From NCBI GenBank assembly GCA_900551535.1, contig URWJ01000009.1, positions 1 to 22,720 of the forward strand: 22,720 nucleotides of DNA. The letters are read 5' to 3'. The notes below the pieces were generated by a model. That model saw nothing but the letters and a program-made list of their open reading frames with translations. It made no database searches and was not told where the DNA came from. The DNA comes from an uncultured Granulicatella sp. GTDB lineage: Bacteria > Bacillota > Bacilli > Lactobacillales > Aerococcaceae. Of the stretch, positions 15,607-21,886 are shown one piece after another. A program made the translations under genes and the position numbers. Position 1 is the stretch's first letter. Every line of letters starts with the position of its first letter.

Positions 15607-17373
15607 TTACTTATGGATAGGTCCTAATAATTGGCATGCACGGTAGTCAGCTGATTCTAAATCTTCTGTTCCGAATAATGACCAGTTCTTAGGTCTGAAG
15701 ATATCTTCTTCTGAAACGTTATGCATATTTACAGGAATGCGTAACATTGAAGCAAGAGTGATAAGGTCAGCACCAATATGTCCATAAGTGATAGCACCGT
15801 GGTTTGCACCCCAGTTATTCATTACATCGTATACTGACTTGAATGCGCCTTTACCTGTTAAGCGAGGAGCAAACCAAGTTGTTGGCCAGCCTGGATCTGT
15901 ACGGTTATCCAATGTATGGTGTACATCTTCAGGTAATTCAAGTGTGTATCCTTCTGCGATTTGTAATACAGGTCCAACGCCTTTCAATAAGTTCAAGCGA
16001 ACCATTGTTACAGGCATATTTCCTTTAGATAAGAAGCGAGTTGAGTAACCGCCGCCACGGAAGTATTCGCGGTTAGCTGCTGGGAAGTCTGTATTTGCAA
16101 GCATTGCATCTACTTCACTTTGTTCTAATTCCCAGAATGGTTTAATCACTGGTTCACCGTTTCTTGTAGCTTGACCAGTACCATCTAATGTACAAGAACC
16201 AGAGTTGATTAAGTGTAAGAATCCATTTTCAGCATGGCCTTCAAGTTTATGTCCTGTTACACGTTCAACAGCTTCTGGACTCCAGTAAGTACGAACATCC
16301 GCAAAGATTTGTGGAGTGTTTGTTAATAAGTAGTTGAATAGCATTGATACACCGTTTAACGCATCATTTTCAGTTGCGAAGATGTATGGTCTGCGAATTC
16401 CGTTCCAGTCGAATTGAGTGTTTAGGAATGTTTCCATGAAGTCTCCGTTAGGGAAGTGGTCTGTCCATTGACGTTGACCTTGGAATCCACCAACAAGAGC
16501 GTAGTGACCAACTGCTTCTTCTTCGAAGCCTAGTTCAGCAAGTCTTGGGTTACCAATCATTAAGTCACGTCCAATTAAGAACATCTTAATCACGAATTCC
16601 CATTGTTTATCTTTTTCTTCACGGCTTAAAACAAGGTCTTCACGGTTGTGATCGAATCCTTCTTTAACGTTTTCTTTCACCCATTTAAGCGCACGTTCGA
16701 ATTCTTCGTGATCGTAAATACCACGATCGATACGGCGAGTGAATTCAGTCATATCTACTGATTCATTACGCATTCCTAAGTATTCTTGGAAGAAGTTAGG
16801 ATCTACGATAGAACCACCGATACCCATTGATACACTACCCATTGATAAGTAAGCTGTATCTCTCATTAAACCTGTAGCAAGAGCTGCTCTTGCGTAACGT
16901 AAGATTTTTTCTTTAACGTCTTCAGGAATTTCTGTATCTGTTGCTTCTTTTACGTCTTTACCGTAAATTCCGAATGCTGGAATTCCTTTTTGAGCGTGAG
17001 AAGCAAGAACTGCTGCTAAGTAAACAGCCCCTGGTCTTTCAGTTCCGTTGAATCCCCAAATAGCATGTGGAATATCAGGAGACATATCCATTGTTTCACT
17101 ACCATAGCACCAGCATGGTGTTACAGTGATTGTTGCACACACGTTTGATTTCTTGAACAATTCGTGAGACGCTGCTGCTTCTGGTACACGACCAATTGTT
17201 GATGGTGAGATCACACATTCAACTGGTTGTCCATCAGGGTATTTCAATGTAGACTCGATTAAAGCAGCTACACTCTTCGCCATATTCATTGTTTGAACTT
17301 CTAACGATTCGCGAACTCCTTGGCGACGACCGTCAATAGTTGGGCGAATCCCAATACGTGGATGTTGAATCAT
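15607..17373 (-). CDS. fucI: L-fucose isomerase
   Basis: FucI converts L-fucose to L-fuculose, the first dedicated step of the pathway, and is a Mn-dependent cytosolic hexamer. The 588 residues align over the full length with E. coli FucI (591). Shared blocks include the start RIGIRPTIDGRRQGVRESLE, GFQGQRQWTD, FATENDALNG with the metal-ligand Asp, VRTYWSPEAVERVTGHKLEG, EYFRGGGYSTRFL, WPTTWFAPRLTGKG and NWGANHG with the metal-ligand His. The ATG at 17373 was chosen because it follows a strong AGGAGGAAT site and gives the standard N-terminus; an upstream codon at 17403 would overlap fucA and lacks a site. fucA ends 19 bp upstream. D-arabinose is a known side substrate of this family. Confidence 0.98.
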   Translation of the reverse strand: MIQHPRIGIRPTIDGRRQGVRESLEVQTMNMAKSVAALIESTLKYPDGQPVECVISPSTIGRVPEAAASHELFKKSNVCATITVTPCWCYGSETMDMSPDIPHAIWGFNGTERPGAVYLAAVLASHAQKGIPAFGIYGKDVKEATDTEIPEDVKEKILRYARAALATGLMRDTAYLSMGSVSMGIGGSIVDPNFFQEYLGMRNESVDMTEFTRRIDRGIYDHEEFERALKWVKENVKEGFDHNREDLVLSREEKDKQWEFVIKMFLIGRDLMIGNPRLAELGFEEEAVGHYALVGGFQGQRQWTDHFPNGDFMETFLNTQFDWNGIRRPYIFATENDALNGVSMLFNYLLTNTPQIFADVRTYWSPEAVERVTGHKLEGHAENGFLHLINSGSCTLDGTGQATRNGEPVIKPFWELEQSEVDAMLANTDFPAANREYFRGGGYSTRFLSKGNMPVTMVRLNLLKGVGPVLQIAEGYTLELPEDVHHTLDNRTDPGWPTTWFAPRLTGKGAFKSVYDVMNNWGANHGAITYGHIGADLITLASMLRIPVNMHNVSEEDIFRPKNWSLFGTEDLESADYRACQLLGPIHK

Positions 17374-17392
17374 TTTTATTCCTCCTATTTTT

Positions 17393-18115
17393 CTACACTT
17401 CACGAACAGTTCCGTCTGGATTGTATTTCTTGTATCCTGGGTGGCGTCCTGTTACTTTGTAGTTTTCGCGCATCTTGAACATTTGTTCTAATTTTTCTCT
17501 TGAGATTTCTTTTTCTTCAATGCCTTTTGTTAGTAATAACATTCTTCCGTGGAATGTTGATTTAGCCACGAGTTCTAATGTTTCCATTCTGTAGTATGCT
17601 GTAATTACATCACTACCCACTGTTAATGCACCATGGTTTTCAAGTAACATCACGTCGTGTTCTTGTAAGTATGGTGTAATCGCATCTGGAACTTCCATTG
17701 TTGAAGGAACTCCGAATGGTGTAATTGGAATTGAACCGATAACAATCGCACTTTCAATTAGTGAATAAGTATCTAATGGAATATGTGCTAATGTGAATCC
17801 AGTTGCAATTGGTGGATGAGCGTGAACAACAGCTTTCACATCGTCGCGTTCTTCATAGCAGCGAATATGCATTTTAATTTCGCTTGAAGGACGGAAACCT
17901 TCGTTGGCTTCAATCACTTCTCCTTTCATATTTAATTTAACGAGTTTTTCAGGAGTGATAAAACTCTTACTGATACCTGTTGGTGTTGCGATGATGGTAT
18001 CCTCATCAATGCGAACTGAAACGTTTCCGTCATTGGCAGCAACCCATCCTAGTTGCCACATTTTATGACACACGTCACAAATTTGTTCGCGTACTACTTG
18101 TTCATCAAAAGTCAT
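17393..18115 (-). CDS. fucA: L-fuculose-1-phosphate aldolase (class II)
   Basis: FucA cleaves L-fuculose-1-phosphate to dihydroxyacetone phosphate and L-lactaldehyde. The 240-residue protein is a zinc class II aldolase/adducin-family enzyme. Its features are AANDGNVSVRID (27-38), TPTGISKSF for phosphate binding, the catalytic Glu79 in SSEIKMH, zinc ligands His98 and His100 in VVHAHPP and His161 in LLENHGALTVG. E. coli FucA is about 215 residues; the extra length is mostly a charged C-terminus (RENYKVTGRHPGYKKYNPDG). RhaD-type or other aldolases are related, but the location at the head of an operon with fucI, fucK and fucU fixes the likely substrate. It is the first gene of the long operon, preceded by AAAGGGA and divergent from fucR. 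Confidence 0.94.
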   Translation of the reverse strand: MTFDEQVVREQICDVCHKMWQLGWVAANDGNVSVRIDEDTIIATPTGISKSFITPEKLVKLNMKGEVIEANEGFRPSSEIKMHIRCYEERDDVKAVVHAHPPIATGFTLAHIPLDTYSLIESAIVIGSIPITPFGVPSTMEVPDAITPYLQEHDVMLLENHGALTVGSDVITAYYRMETLELVAKSTFHGRMLLLTKGIEEKEISREKLEQMFKMRENYKVTGRHPGYKKYNPDGTVREV

Positions 18116-18138
18116 AGTATCATCCCTTTCTGATTTCT

Positions 18139-18167
18139 ATCTTAGCAATTAAAGAAAGCGGATACAA
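18139..18167 (-). promoter_or_regulatory. Promoter of the long fucA operon
   Basis: On the minus strand TTGTAT (18162-18167) and TAAGAT (18139-18144) are 17 bp apart, and TGC before the -10 gives an extended -10. The predicted leader is about 20 nt. The cre-like site covers its -35 and part of the spacer, so CcpA binding would block it. Confidence 0.65.
18152..18167. promoter_or_regulatory. Candidate cre (CcpA) site at the fucA promoter
   Basis: The plus-strand AAGAAAGCGGATACAA matches WTGNAARCGNWWWCAW at 15 of 16 positions. It overlaps the -35. A second weaker match (13 of 16, core GGAAGCGCT) lies 3 bp away at 18171-18186, between the two divergent promoters and touching the fucR -35. Confidence 0.65.
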
Positions 18168-18182
18168 TATGTGGAAGCGCTA

Positions 18183-18212
18183 TTGAACATCCTTCAGGAT
18201 TTGTGCTATAAT
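18183..18212 (+). promoter_or_regulatory. Promoter of fucR
   Basis: TTGAAC (18183-18188) and a perfect TATAAT (18207-18212) are 18 bp apart, with TGC in front of the -10 as an extended -10. The expected start near 18219 falls on the first of three GTTCA repeats. Confidence 0.75.
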
Positions 18213-18214
18213 TT

Positions 18215-18239
18215 GTTCATAAATGTTCAAAATCGTTCA
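18215..18239. promoter_or_regulatory. Likely FucR operator: three in-phase GTTCA repeats
   Basis: GTTCA occurs at 18215-18219, 18225-18229 and 18235-18239, exactly 10 bp apart, so all three face the same side of the helix. Repeats 2 and 3 extend to GTTCAA and repeat 1 to GTTCAT. An inverted copy (TGAAC) lies at 18184-18188 in the -35 region of fucR. The array begins 3 bp after the fucR -10, so a bound repressor would stop fucR transcription. The inverted copy could permit a loop that also shuts the fucA promoter. Confidence 0.6.
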
Positions 18240-18255
18240 ACTAGGGGGTTTTATT

Positions 18256-19008
18256 ATGGTATGCTTCGAGCGAATGTCTCGTATTATGGACATTCTCACG
18301 AAAAGGAAAATCATCTCCACCTTCCAATTGGAAGCATTGATGTACTGCTCCACCTCTACACTGAGGCGTGACCTGATTAAACTGGAAAAAGAAGGAAAGA
18401 TTATACGATCTCATGGCGAAGTTCGACTTGTTACTACAAACAATATTGAATACGCTTACGATAGCAGAAGCCATGAAGAAACTCAGGGAAAACAACAAAT
18501 AGCGGAAACAGCCTCCACTTTTTTAACGGATAACCAATCGATTTTTATCGATAGTTCATCTACTTGTGCCGCGCTCGCACCTCACTTAGGAACTCTTAAA
18601 AATTTACGTGTCATCACAAATGGGATTGAAATAGCACGTAGGTTGAACAATTATGAAAATATCACCTTGTTCTTTTGCGGAGGACATATCGGCTATGGAA
18701 CAAACTCGGCTTTGGGAGATTTTGCGACGAGTTTTATCAATAACTTCCATGCAGATATTTGTTTTATGAGCTGCCGAGGTCTCGATCGTTTTGCTGCTTA
18801 CGAGGCCAATCATAGCCAGGCTCTCTTTAAGCAACAGATGATTGCGAATTCCGATATGGCTATCCTGCTTGCAGACCACTCGAAATTCAATACGAGTCAT
18901 TACTTTAAACTATCGAATTACAACGCGATTGATTACATCGTAACCAATCAAGCTCCTGTCGAATCATTCCAAGATACGGTAGGCGCTCAGTGCGAAATTC
19001 TTTGGTAA
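18256..19008 (+). CDS. fucR: DeoR-family regulator of the fucose locus
   Basis: The 250-residue protein has the standard DeoR layout: an N-terminal helix-turn-helix (about 14-50, STFQLEALMYCSTSTLRRDL with the conserved TLRRDL) and a C-terminal sugar-phosphate sensing domain. The latter has IFIDSSSTCAALA (96-108), VITNGIEIA (119-127), the ADICFMSCRGLD block (166-177) and LLADHSKF (204-211). The family is usually relieved by a phosphorylated pathway intermediate; here fuculose-1-phosphate is a reasonable guess. The ATG at 18256 follows TAGGGGG at 7 nt; an upstream ATG at 18223 lies within the operator repeats and lacks a site. It is divergent from fucA across a 140-bp control region. Its own downstream region has been hit by an insertion sequence. 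Confidence 0.92.
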   Translation: MVCFERMSRIMDILTKRKIISTFQLEALMYCSTSTLRRDLIKLEKEGKIIRSHGEVRLVTTNNIEYAYDSRSHEETQGKQQIAETASTFLTDNQSIFIDSSSTCAALAPHLGTLKNLRVITNGIEIARRLNNYENITLFFCGGHIGYGTNSALGDFATSFINNFHADICFMSCRGLDRFAAYEANHSQALFKQQMIANSDMAILLADHSKFNTSHYFKLSNYNAIDYIVTNQAPVESFQDTVGAQCEILW

Positions 19009-19080
19009 AAATATCGAACAAAGAAAAGCACATGAAGTTATTTGAACATTTTGAAAAAGAACTAGCTCTATGTTGAGGGC

Positions 19081-19116
19081 ACTGACCCCCGTAAATGAGA
19101 ATTAAATAAAAACACC
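19081..19116 (+). repeat. IS left terminal inverted repeat
   Basis: The 36-nt left end begins ACTGACCCCC and ends AAAAACACC. It matches the right end (20317-20352, reverse complement) at 31 of 36 positions, with three differences just after the C-run. Its last five bases are part of the hairpin arm that can hide the transposase ribosome binding site. Confidence 0.9.
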
Positions 19117-19162
19117 TCCAAGTTGGATTTGGTACAATATTATCAAATACGCATGGAGGTGT
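19112..19162 (+). promoter_or_regulatory. Hairpin sequestering the transposase ribosome binding site
   Basis: ACACCTCCA (19112-19120) is the perfect complement of TGGAGGTGT (19154-19162), which contains the GGAGGT ribosome binding site of orfA 8 nt before its ATG. A possible -10 TACAAT (19133-19138) lies in the loop. Transcripts starting there would lack the left arm and be translated, while read-through from fucR would carry both arms and be silenced. This mirrors the known protection of IS10/IS50 from outside transcription. Confidence 0.7.
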
Positions 19163-19168
19163 CTTTTT

Positions 19169-19495
19169 ATGGTTAAAAATCGTGTTGCTTATTCAGCCGA
19201 TATTAAAAATAAAGCCGTAGAAATGAAATTACAGGGATATAGTACAAAACAAGTAATGCAGGAGTTAAACATTAAAAACAAAACGCAAGTAGAAACATGG
19301 TTTAGATGGTATAAAAATGGAGAAACACATCGTTTCCACCAACAGGTGGGTAAACAATATTCTTATGAAAAAGGAATGGCTAAACTTTCTGAAATCGATC
19401 AATTAAAATTAGAATTACGAAGAAAAGAAGTTGAATTAGAAATATTAAAAAAATACAAGGAATTGGAAAGGAAGTGTCGCCTCAAGCAGTTGTAA
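19169..19495 (+). CDS. IS3-family transposase OrfA
   Basis: OrfA is the DNA-binding part of the transposase that recognises the element ends. The 108-residue product carries a helix-turn-helix (about 10-45, GYSTKQVMQELNIKNKTQVE) followed by WFRWYKNGE. A leucine-zipper-like helix follows (about 73-100, LSEIDQLKLELRRKEVELE), as in IS150-group OrfA proteins. The start follows GGAGGTG. In the last quarter an A7 run allows a -1 shift into orfB, giving the fused OrfAB transposase. OrfA alone is expected to act as a regulator of transposition in this family. Confidence 0.94.
   Translation: MVKNRVAYSADIKNKAVEMKLQGYSTKQVMQELNIKNKTQVETWFRWYKNGETHRFHQQVGKQYSYEKGMAKLSEIDQLKLELRRKEVELEILKKYKELERKCRLKQL
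19447..19453 (+). other. Programmed -1 frameshift site between orfA and orfB
   Basis: Seven As occur in the register A_AAA_AAA relative to orfA, the classic bacterial slippery heptamer. The -1 frame is open from before the site through to the orfB stop, so slippage yields a continuous OrfAB protein over 19169-20310. An obvious stimulating structure was not identified. Confidence 0.8.
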
Positions 19496-20310
19496 AATTA
19501 GTAGAAGAATTGAAAGGTAAATATACAGTTCATTTAATCTGTTTTTGCCTTAATGTACCCATATCTACTTACTACCGATGGAAAAAGAAAGACTTTTCTC
19601 CAACCGTTATCGAGGAAACTATTGGTAAAATTTGTAAGAAAAACAAATTTATTTACGGGTACAGAAAGATTAAGCATTTGATTCAGAAGGAATTAAATCA
19701 GATTGTTAACCATAAGGTTGTGCAGCGGATTATGCAGAAAAATGGTTGGAATTGTGCCGTGAAAACGAAAAAAGCTATCAAAATAGGTAAACCTTTCTCA
19801 ATTACTGGCAATACTCTGAATAGAGATTTTTCAGCGGATAAACCTATGCAAAAGTTGACTACTGATATCACATATTTACCTTTCGGCCCTAAACGATTAT
19901 ATTTGTCGTCGATTATGGATTTATACAACGGAGAAATACTAGCTTATACAATTGGTTCTAAACAAGATACTAAGTTTGTATTGGATACTTTAAATCAAAT
20001 TGACTTACCTAAGGGTGTTCTACTACATAGTGATCAAGGCAGCGTTTATACTTCCGCCGAATACTACAATTTATGTAAAGAAAAAAACATTATCCGCAGT
20101 ATGTCCCGTAAGGGGACACCCGCAGATAATGCGCCCATCGAAAGCTTCCATTCTTCCCTAAAGTGCGAAGCTTTCTACATAAAAGATGAAGTAATAACTT
20201 CATCTTCTATTGTAATTCAAATTGTAGAAAATTACATCAAATATTATAATGAAAATAGAATCCAACAAAAATTGGACTACCTGTCTCCGGTTGAATACCG
20301 GAGACGGTAG
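19474..20310 (+). CDS. IS3-family transposase OrfB (DDE catalytic domain)
   Basis: OrfB holds the catalytic core that cuts and joins the element ends. From the GTG at 19474 the product is 278 residues. It has the HTH_21-like segment around FIYGYRKIKHLI (59-70) and the retroviral-integrase fold with the DDE triad: Asp131 in KLTTDITYLPF, Asp187 in LLHSDQGSVYT, and Glu223 in PADNAPIESFHSSLK. The spacing between the last two is 35 residues, as required. The C-terminal YNENRIQQKLDYLSPVEYR is typical of the family. It lies in the -1 frame relative to orfA with a 22-nt overlap. No frameshift or stop interrupts it. Independent initiation at the GTG is less likely than expression as OrfAB. Confidence 0.95.
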   Translation: MSPQAVVKLVEELKGKYTVHLICFCLNVPISTYYRWKKKDFSPTVIEETIGKICKKNKFIYGYRKIKHLIQKELNQIVNHKVVQRIMQKNGWNCAVKTKKAIKIGKPFSITGNTLNRDFSADKPMQKLTTDITYLPFGPKRLYLSSIMDLYNGEILAYTIGSKQDTKFVLDTLNQIDLPKGVLLHSDQGSVYTSAEYYNLCKEKNIIRSMSRKGTPADNAPIESFHSSLKCEAFYIKDEVITSSSIVIQIVENYIKYYNENRIQQKLDYLSPVEYRRR

Positions 20311-20316
20311 CCCTAG

Positions 20317-20352
20317 GGTGTTTTTATTAAATTCTCACTTTTTGGGGTCAGT
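20317..20352 (-). repeat. IS right terminal inverted repeat
   Basis: This is the inverted partner of 19081-19116, 31 of 36 positions identical, with GGGGTCAGT at its outer edge. It starts 6 bp after the orfB stop. A CCCTAGGG palindrome (20311-20318) bridges the stop region and the repeat. Confidence 0.9.
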
Positions 20353-20406
20353 CCCATTTGAATAGACCTCTTTTTATTATGTTATATGTTCGAGGATGGA
20401 TGGACA

Positions 20407-20434
20407 GAGAAGCTGTGAGAGTATTTAGCTTCTC
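20407..20434 (-). terminator. Candidate hairpin downstream of the 359-residue protein gene (distal)
   Basis: GAGAAGCT (20407-20414) and AGCTTCTC (20427-20434) form an 8-bp perfect stem with a 12-nt loop. No T-run follows on the minus strand, so as an intrinsic terminator it would be weak. The 20358-20491 interval holds no gene that I can support. Confidence 0.35.
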
Positions 20435-20458
20435 CCCCTTCCAATTCCTACACTAGCG

Positions 20459-20489
20459 GAAACGTTAAGGGCACGGGTCTCAACGTTTC
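20459..20489 (-). terminator. Candidate hairpin just after the 359-residue protein gene
   Basis: GAAACGTT (20459-20466) and AACGTTTC (20482-20489) form an 8-bp perfect stem with a 15-nt, GC-rich loop, only 3 nt from the stop codon at 20492. A U-tract is absent. It may stabilise the mRNA end or act with Rho rather than terminate alone. Confidence 0.4.
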
Positions 20490-20491
20490 AC

Positions 20492-21571
20492 TTAAAAGAG
20501 AAGATTATCAATATCATTTTGCGATAATAGAAGATCCATTTTCGCAAGGCTTGAATAACGGTTCATCGTTGGTAATTCATCCAAGATAACAATATCCGTT
20601 CCAAGTCGTTTTAAGAGCTGATCGACCATATTCGAGAGTCTCATGGCAAATGGTCCACTTGTAATAAAGCGAAGCGGCACAGCCCCCATCATCATGATGA
20701 GTTCTAAAATATAATTCTGAATCATTTTTGTCTCTAAATCTGTTTCTTGTAGGAAGATGATTTCACGTTCATCGGCCATCGCCAGCATAAACGCACCTGT
20801 TTTATAAAATCCCATGGCCGCAATTGGCGACAATGTCAACTGGATTTCAAAAGTTTCCGGGAAGATTCCTTGAATCGCCTTTTTTGCACGTAAGAGCGAG
20901 AAATCACTGACTGCAACGGGTTCAGGTTTTACTTGGAAGAACGGCTTCAATTCTGCAATCTGATCGAAACTGATTTCCTTACGCGTAATATCTAGCGACT
21001 TTACAGCCTTTGTTTTTTGATTATATTCGAGAACAGCATAGCAATCCGCGTCTTCTTGATCGAGAATACTAGCAGCCTTCAAAATCTCCTTCCAGTTGCC
21101 TTCTTGCAAGAGAATGTCACATACACGTAGCACAAATTGGACTTCTGATTTCTTAAGGTCTGCGAATAAATCAAATGGTTCATTGAAGCTCGAAATCATT
21201 GGCAATTCTCTGGCTCCTTTCACAGGATACCCATTTCGCTTCAAGTATTCGATTTCCTCTTCATCGAAATCCGCACGTTTTGAAAACTGAATTTCGATGC
21301 CTTTTCTAAACCAAAACGCTTCGGTCCGTTCCTCTCCGACCACCTCATCCGACATGGTTACCAGTCGTTCTGAGAGTCGATAACGAACAAGTTCTTCTTC
21401 GTTTTTGAAGAATAATAAACGTAAATCTTGCTGTTCATCACGTTCAATTAAAAAGAAAAACTTCACTGCTCCTCGTTTATTCTGAAAAGCAAAGGCAGCA
21501 TTTTTGAGTTCTGTTTGCTTTTTTACGAGCTTAAATAGCAACGGTATACTTTGGTACAATTCCTGACTCAT
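20492..21571 (-). CDS. Unrecognised cytosolic protein of about 360 residues
   Basis: I cannot assign a function. The product (359 residues from the chosen start) has no signal peptide or membrane helix and is rich in charged residues. It seems to hold an N-terminal alpha/beta part (about 1-110, FFFLIERDEQQDLRLLFF), a middle helical part (about 130-180, FADLKKSEVQFVLRVCDILLQ) and a C-terminal alpha/beta part. The last has a hydrophobic stretch FMLAMADEREIIFLQETDL and ends TDIVILDELPTMNRYSSLA...DIDNLLF. It somewhat recalls DUF6930/DUF7309-type proteins, an uncertain recollection. The ATG at 21571 follows GGGGTAG at about 8 nt; an upstream ATG at 21601 coincides with the predicted transcription start and would be leaderless. 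It is monocistronic. Confidence 0.82.
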   Translation of the reverse strand: MSQELYQSIPLLFKLVKKQTELKNAAFAFQNKRGAVKFFFLIERDEQQDLRLLFFKNEEELVRYRLSERLVTMSDEVVGEERTEAFWFRKGIEIQFSKRADFDEEEIEYLKRNGYPVKGARELPMISSFNEPFDLFADLKKSEVQFVLRVCDILLQEGNWKEILKAASILDQEDADCYAVLEYNQKTKAVKSLDITRKEISFDQIAELKPFFQVKPEPVAVSDFSLLRAKKAIQGIFPETFEIQLTLSPIAAMGFYKTGAFMLAMADEREIIFLQETDLETKMIQNYILELIMMMGAVPLRFITSGPFAMRLSNMVDQLLKRLGTDIVILDELPTMNRYSSLAKMDLLLSQNDIDNLLF

Positions 21572-21605
21572 ATACACTACCCCAATCTTTCTTTTATTCA
21601 TTTAT

Positions 21606-21611
21606 ATTATA
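21606..21611 (-). promoter_or_regulatory. -10 element of the 359-residue protein gene
   Basis: A perfect TATAAT on the minus strand lies 35 nt before the chosen ATG at 21571. No convincing -35 is present 16-18 bp upstream. Its position is the main reason to prefer the start at 21571 over 21601. Confidence 0.5.
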
Positions 21612-21821
21612 CTACCTTTTACATAAATTTGATAGCGGTTTTAGTTTTTATTTAAAATATTATATATTTGATGTTTTTAAATGATTTAATTCCACCTGTG
21701 ACTCATTTTTCCCACTATTCAATGAATTAATTCGTTTTTTTAGTGTTGAATTTTTTCAACTTTTCAAAATTCTTAAACTTTTCTTAATCTATTTTCGGGC
21801 TCTTTCTTGTAATTTTAAGCA
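21612..21821. other. AT-rich intergenic stretch without a gene
   Basis: This is very AT-rich, with T-runs on the plus strand and no coding potential that I can support on either strand. It holds a small perfect hairpin GTTGAA/TTCAAC with a 4-nt loop (21745-21760) and a GAATTAATTC palindrome (21724-21733). It probably contains the upstream promoter region of the leftward gene ending at 20492. Confidence 0.6.
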
Positions 21822-21870
21822 TAAAAATACCCCCTCAAGCATTGAAAAAACCAATCCTTGACGGAGTATT
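21822..21870 (-). terminator. Intrinsic terminator of the PepSY lipoprotein gene
   Basis: The arms at 21826-21844 and 21852-21870 pair over 19 positions with 16 Watson-Crick pairs, one G-U and two mismatches around a T-rich loop. On the minus strand five Ts follow. It starts 16 bp after the stop codon at 21887. Confidence 0.85.
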
Positions 21871-21886
21871 GTATTAACAAATTTAA

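Larger units (their letters stand above)
19076..20357 (+). mobile_element. IS3-family (IS150-like) insertion sequence
   Basis: The element is about 1.28 kb with two overlapping transposase frames and imperfect terminal inverted repeats. The well-supported ends are the ACTGACCCC repeats at 19081 and 20352. I extend a few bases outward because a 3-bp TTG (19073-19075 and 20358-20360) flanks these positions as a possible target duplication; the exact outer ends are uncertain by about 5 bp. Both frames look intact, so it may be active. It is inserted directly behind fucR in the same orientation, without damaging a recognisable gene. Confidence 0.9.

Noticed and set aside
20284..20304. TCTCCGG/CCGGAGA hairpin as a terminator inside the IS
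   Set aside because: It lies within the last orfB codons and is not followed by a T-run; it may affect mRNA stability but evidence is lacking.
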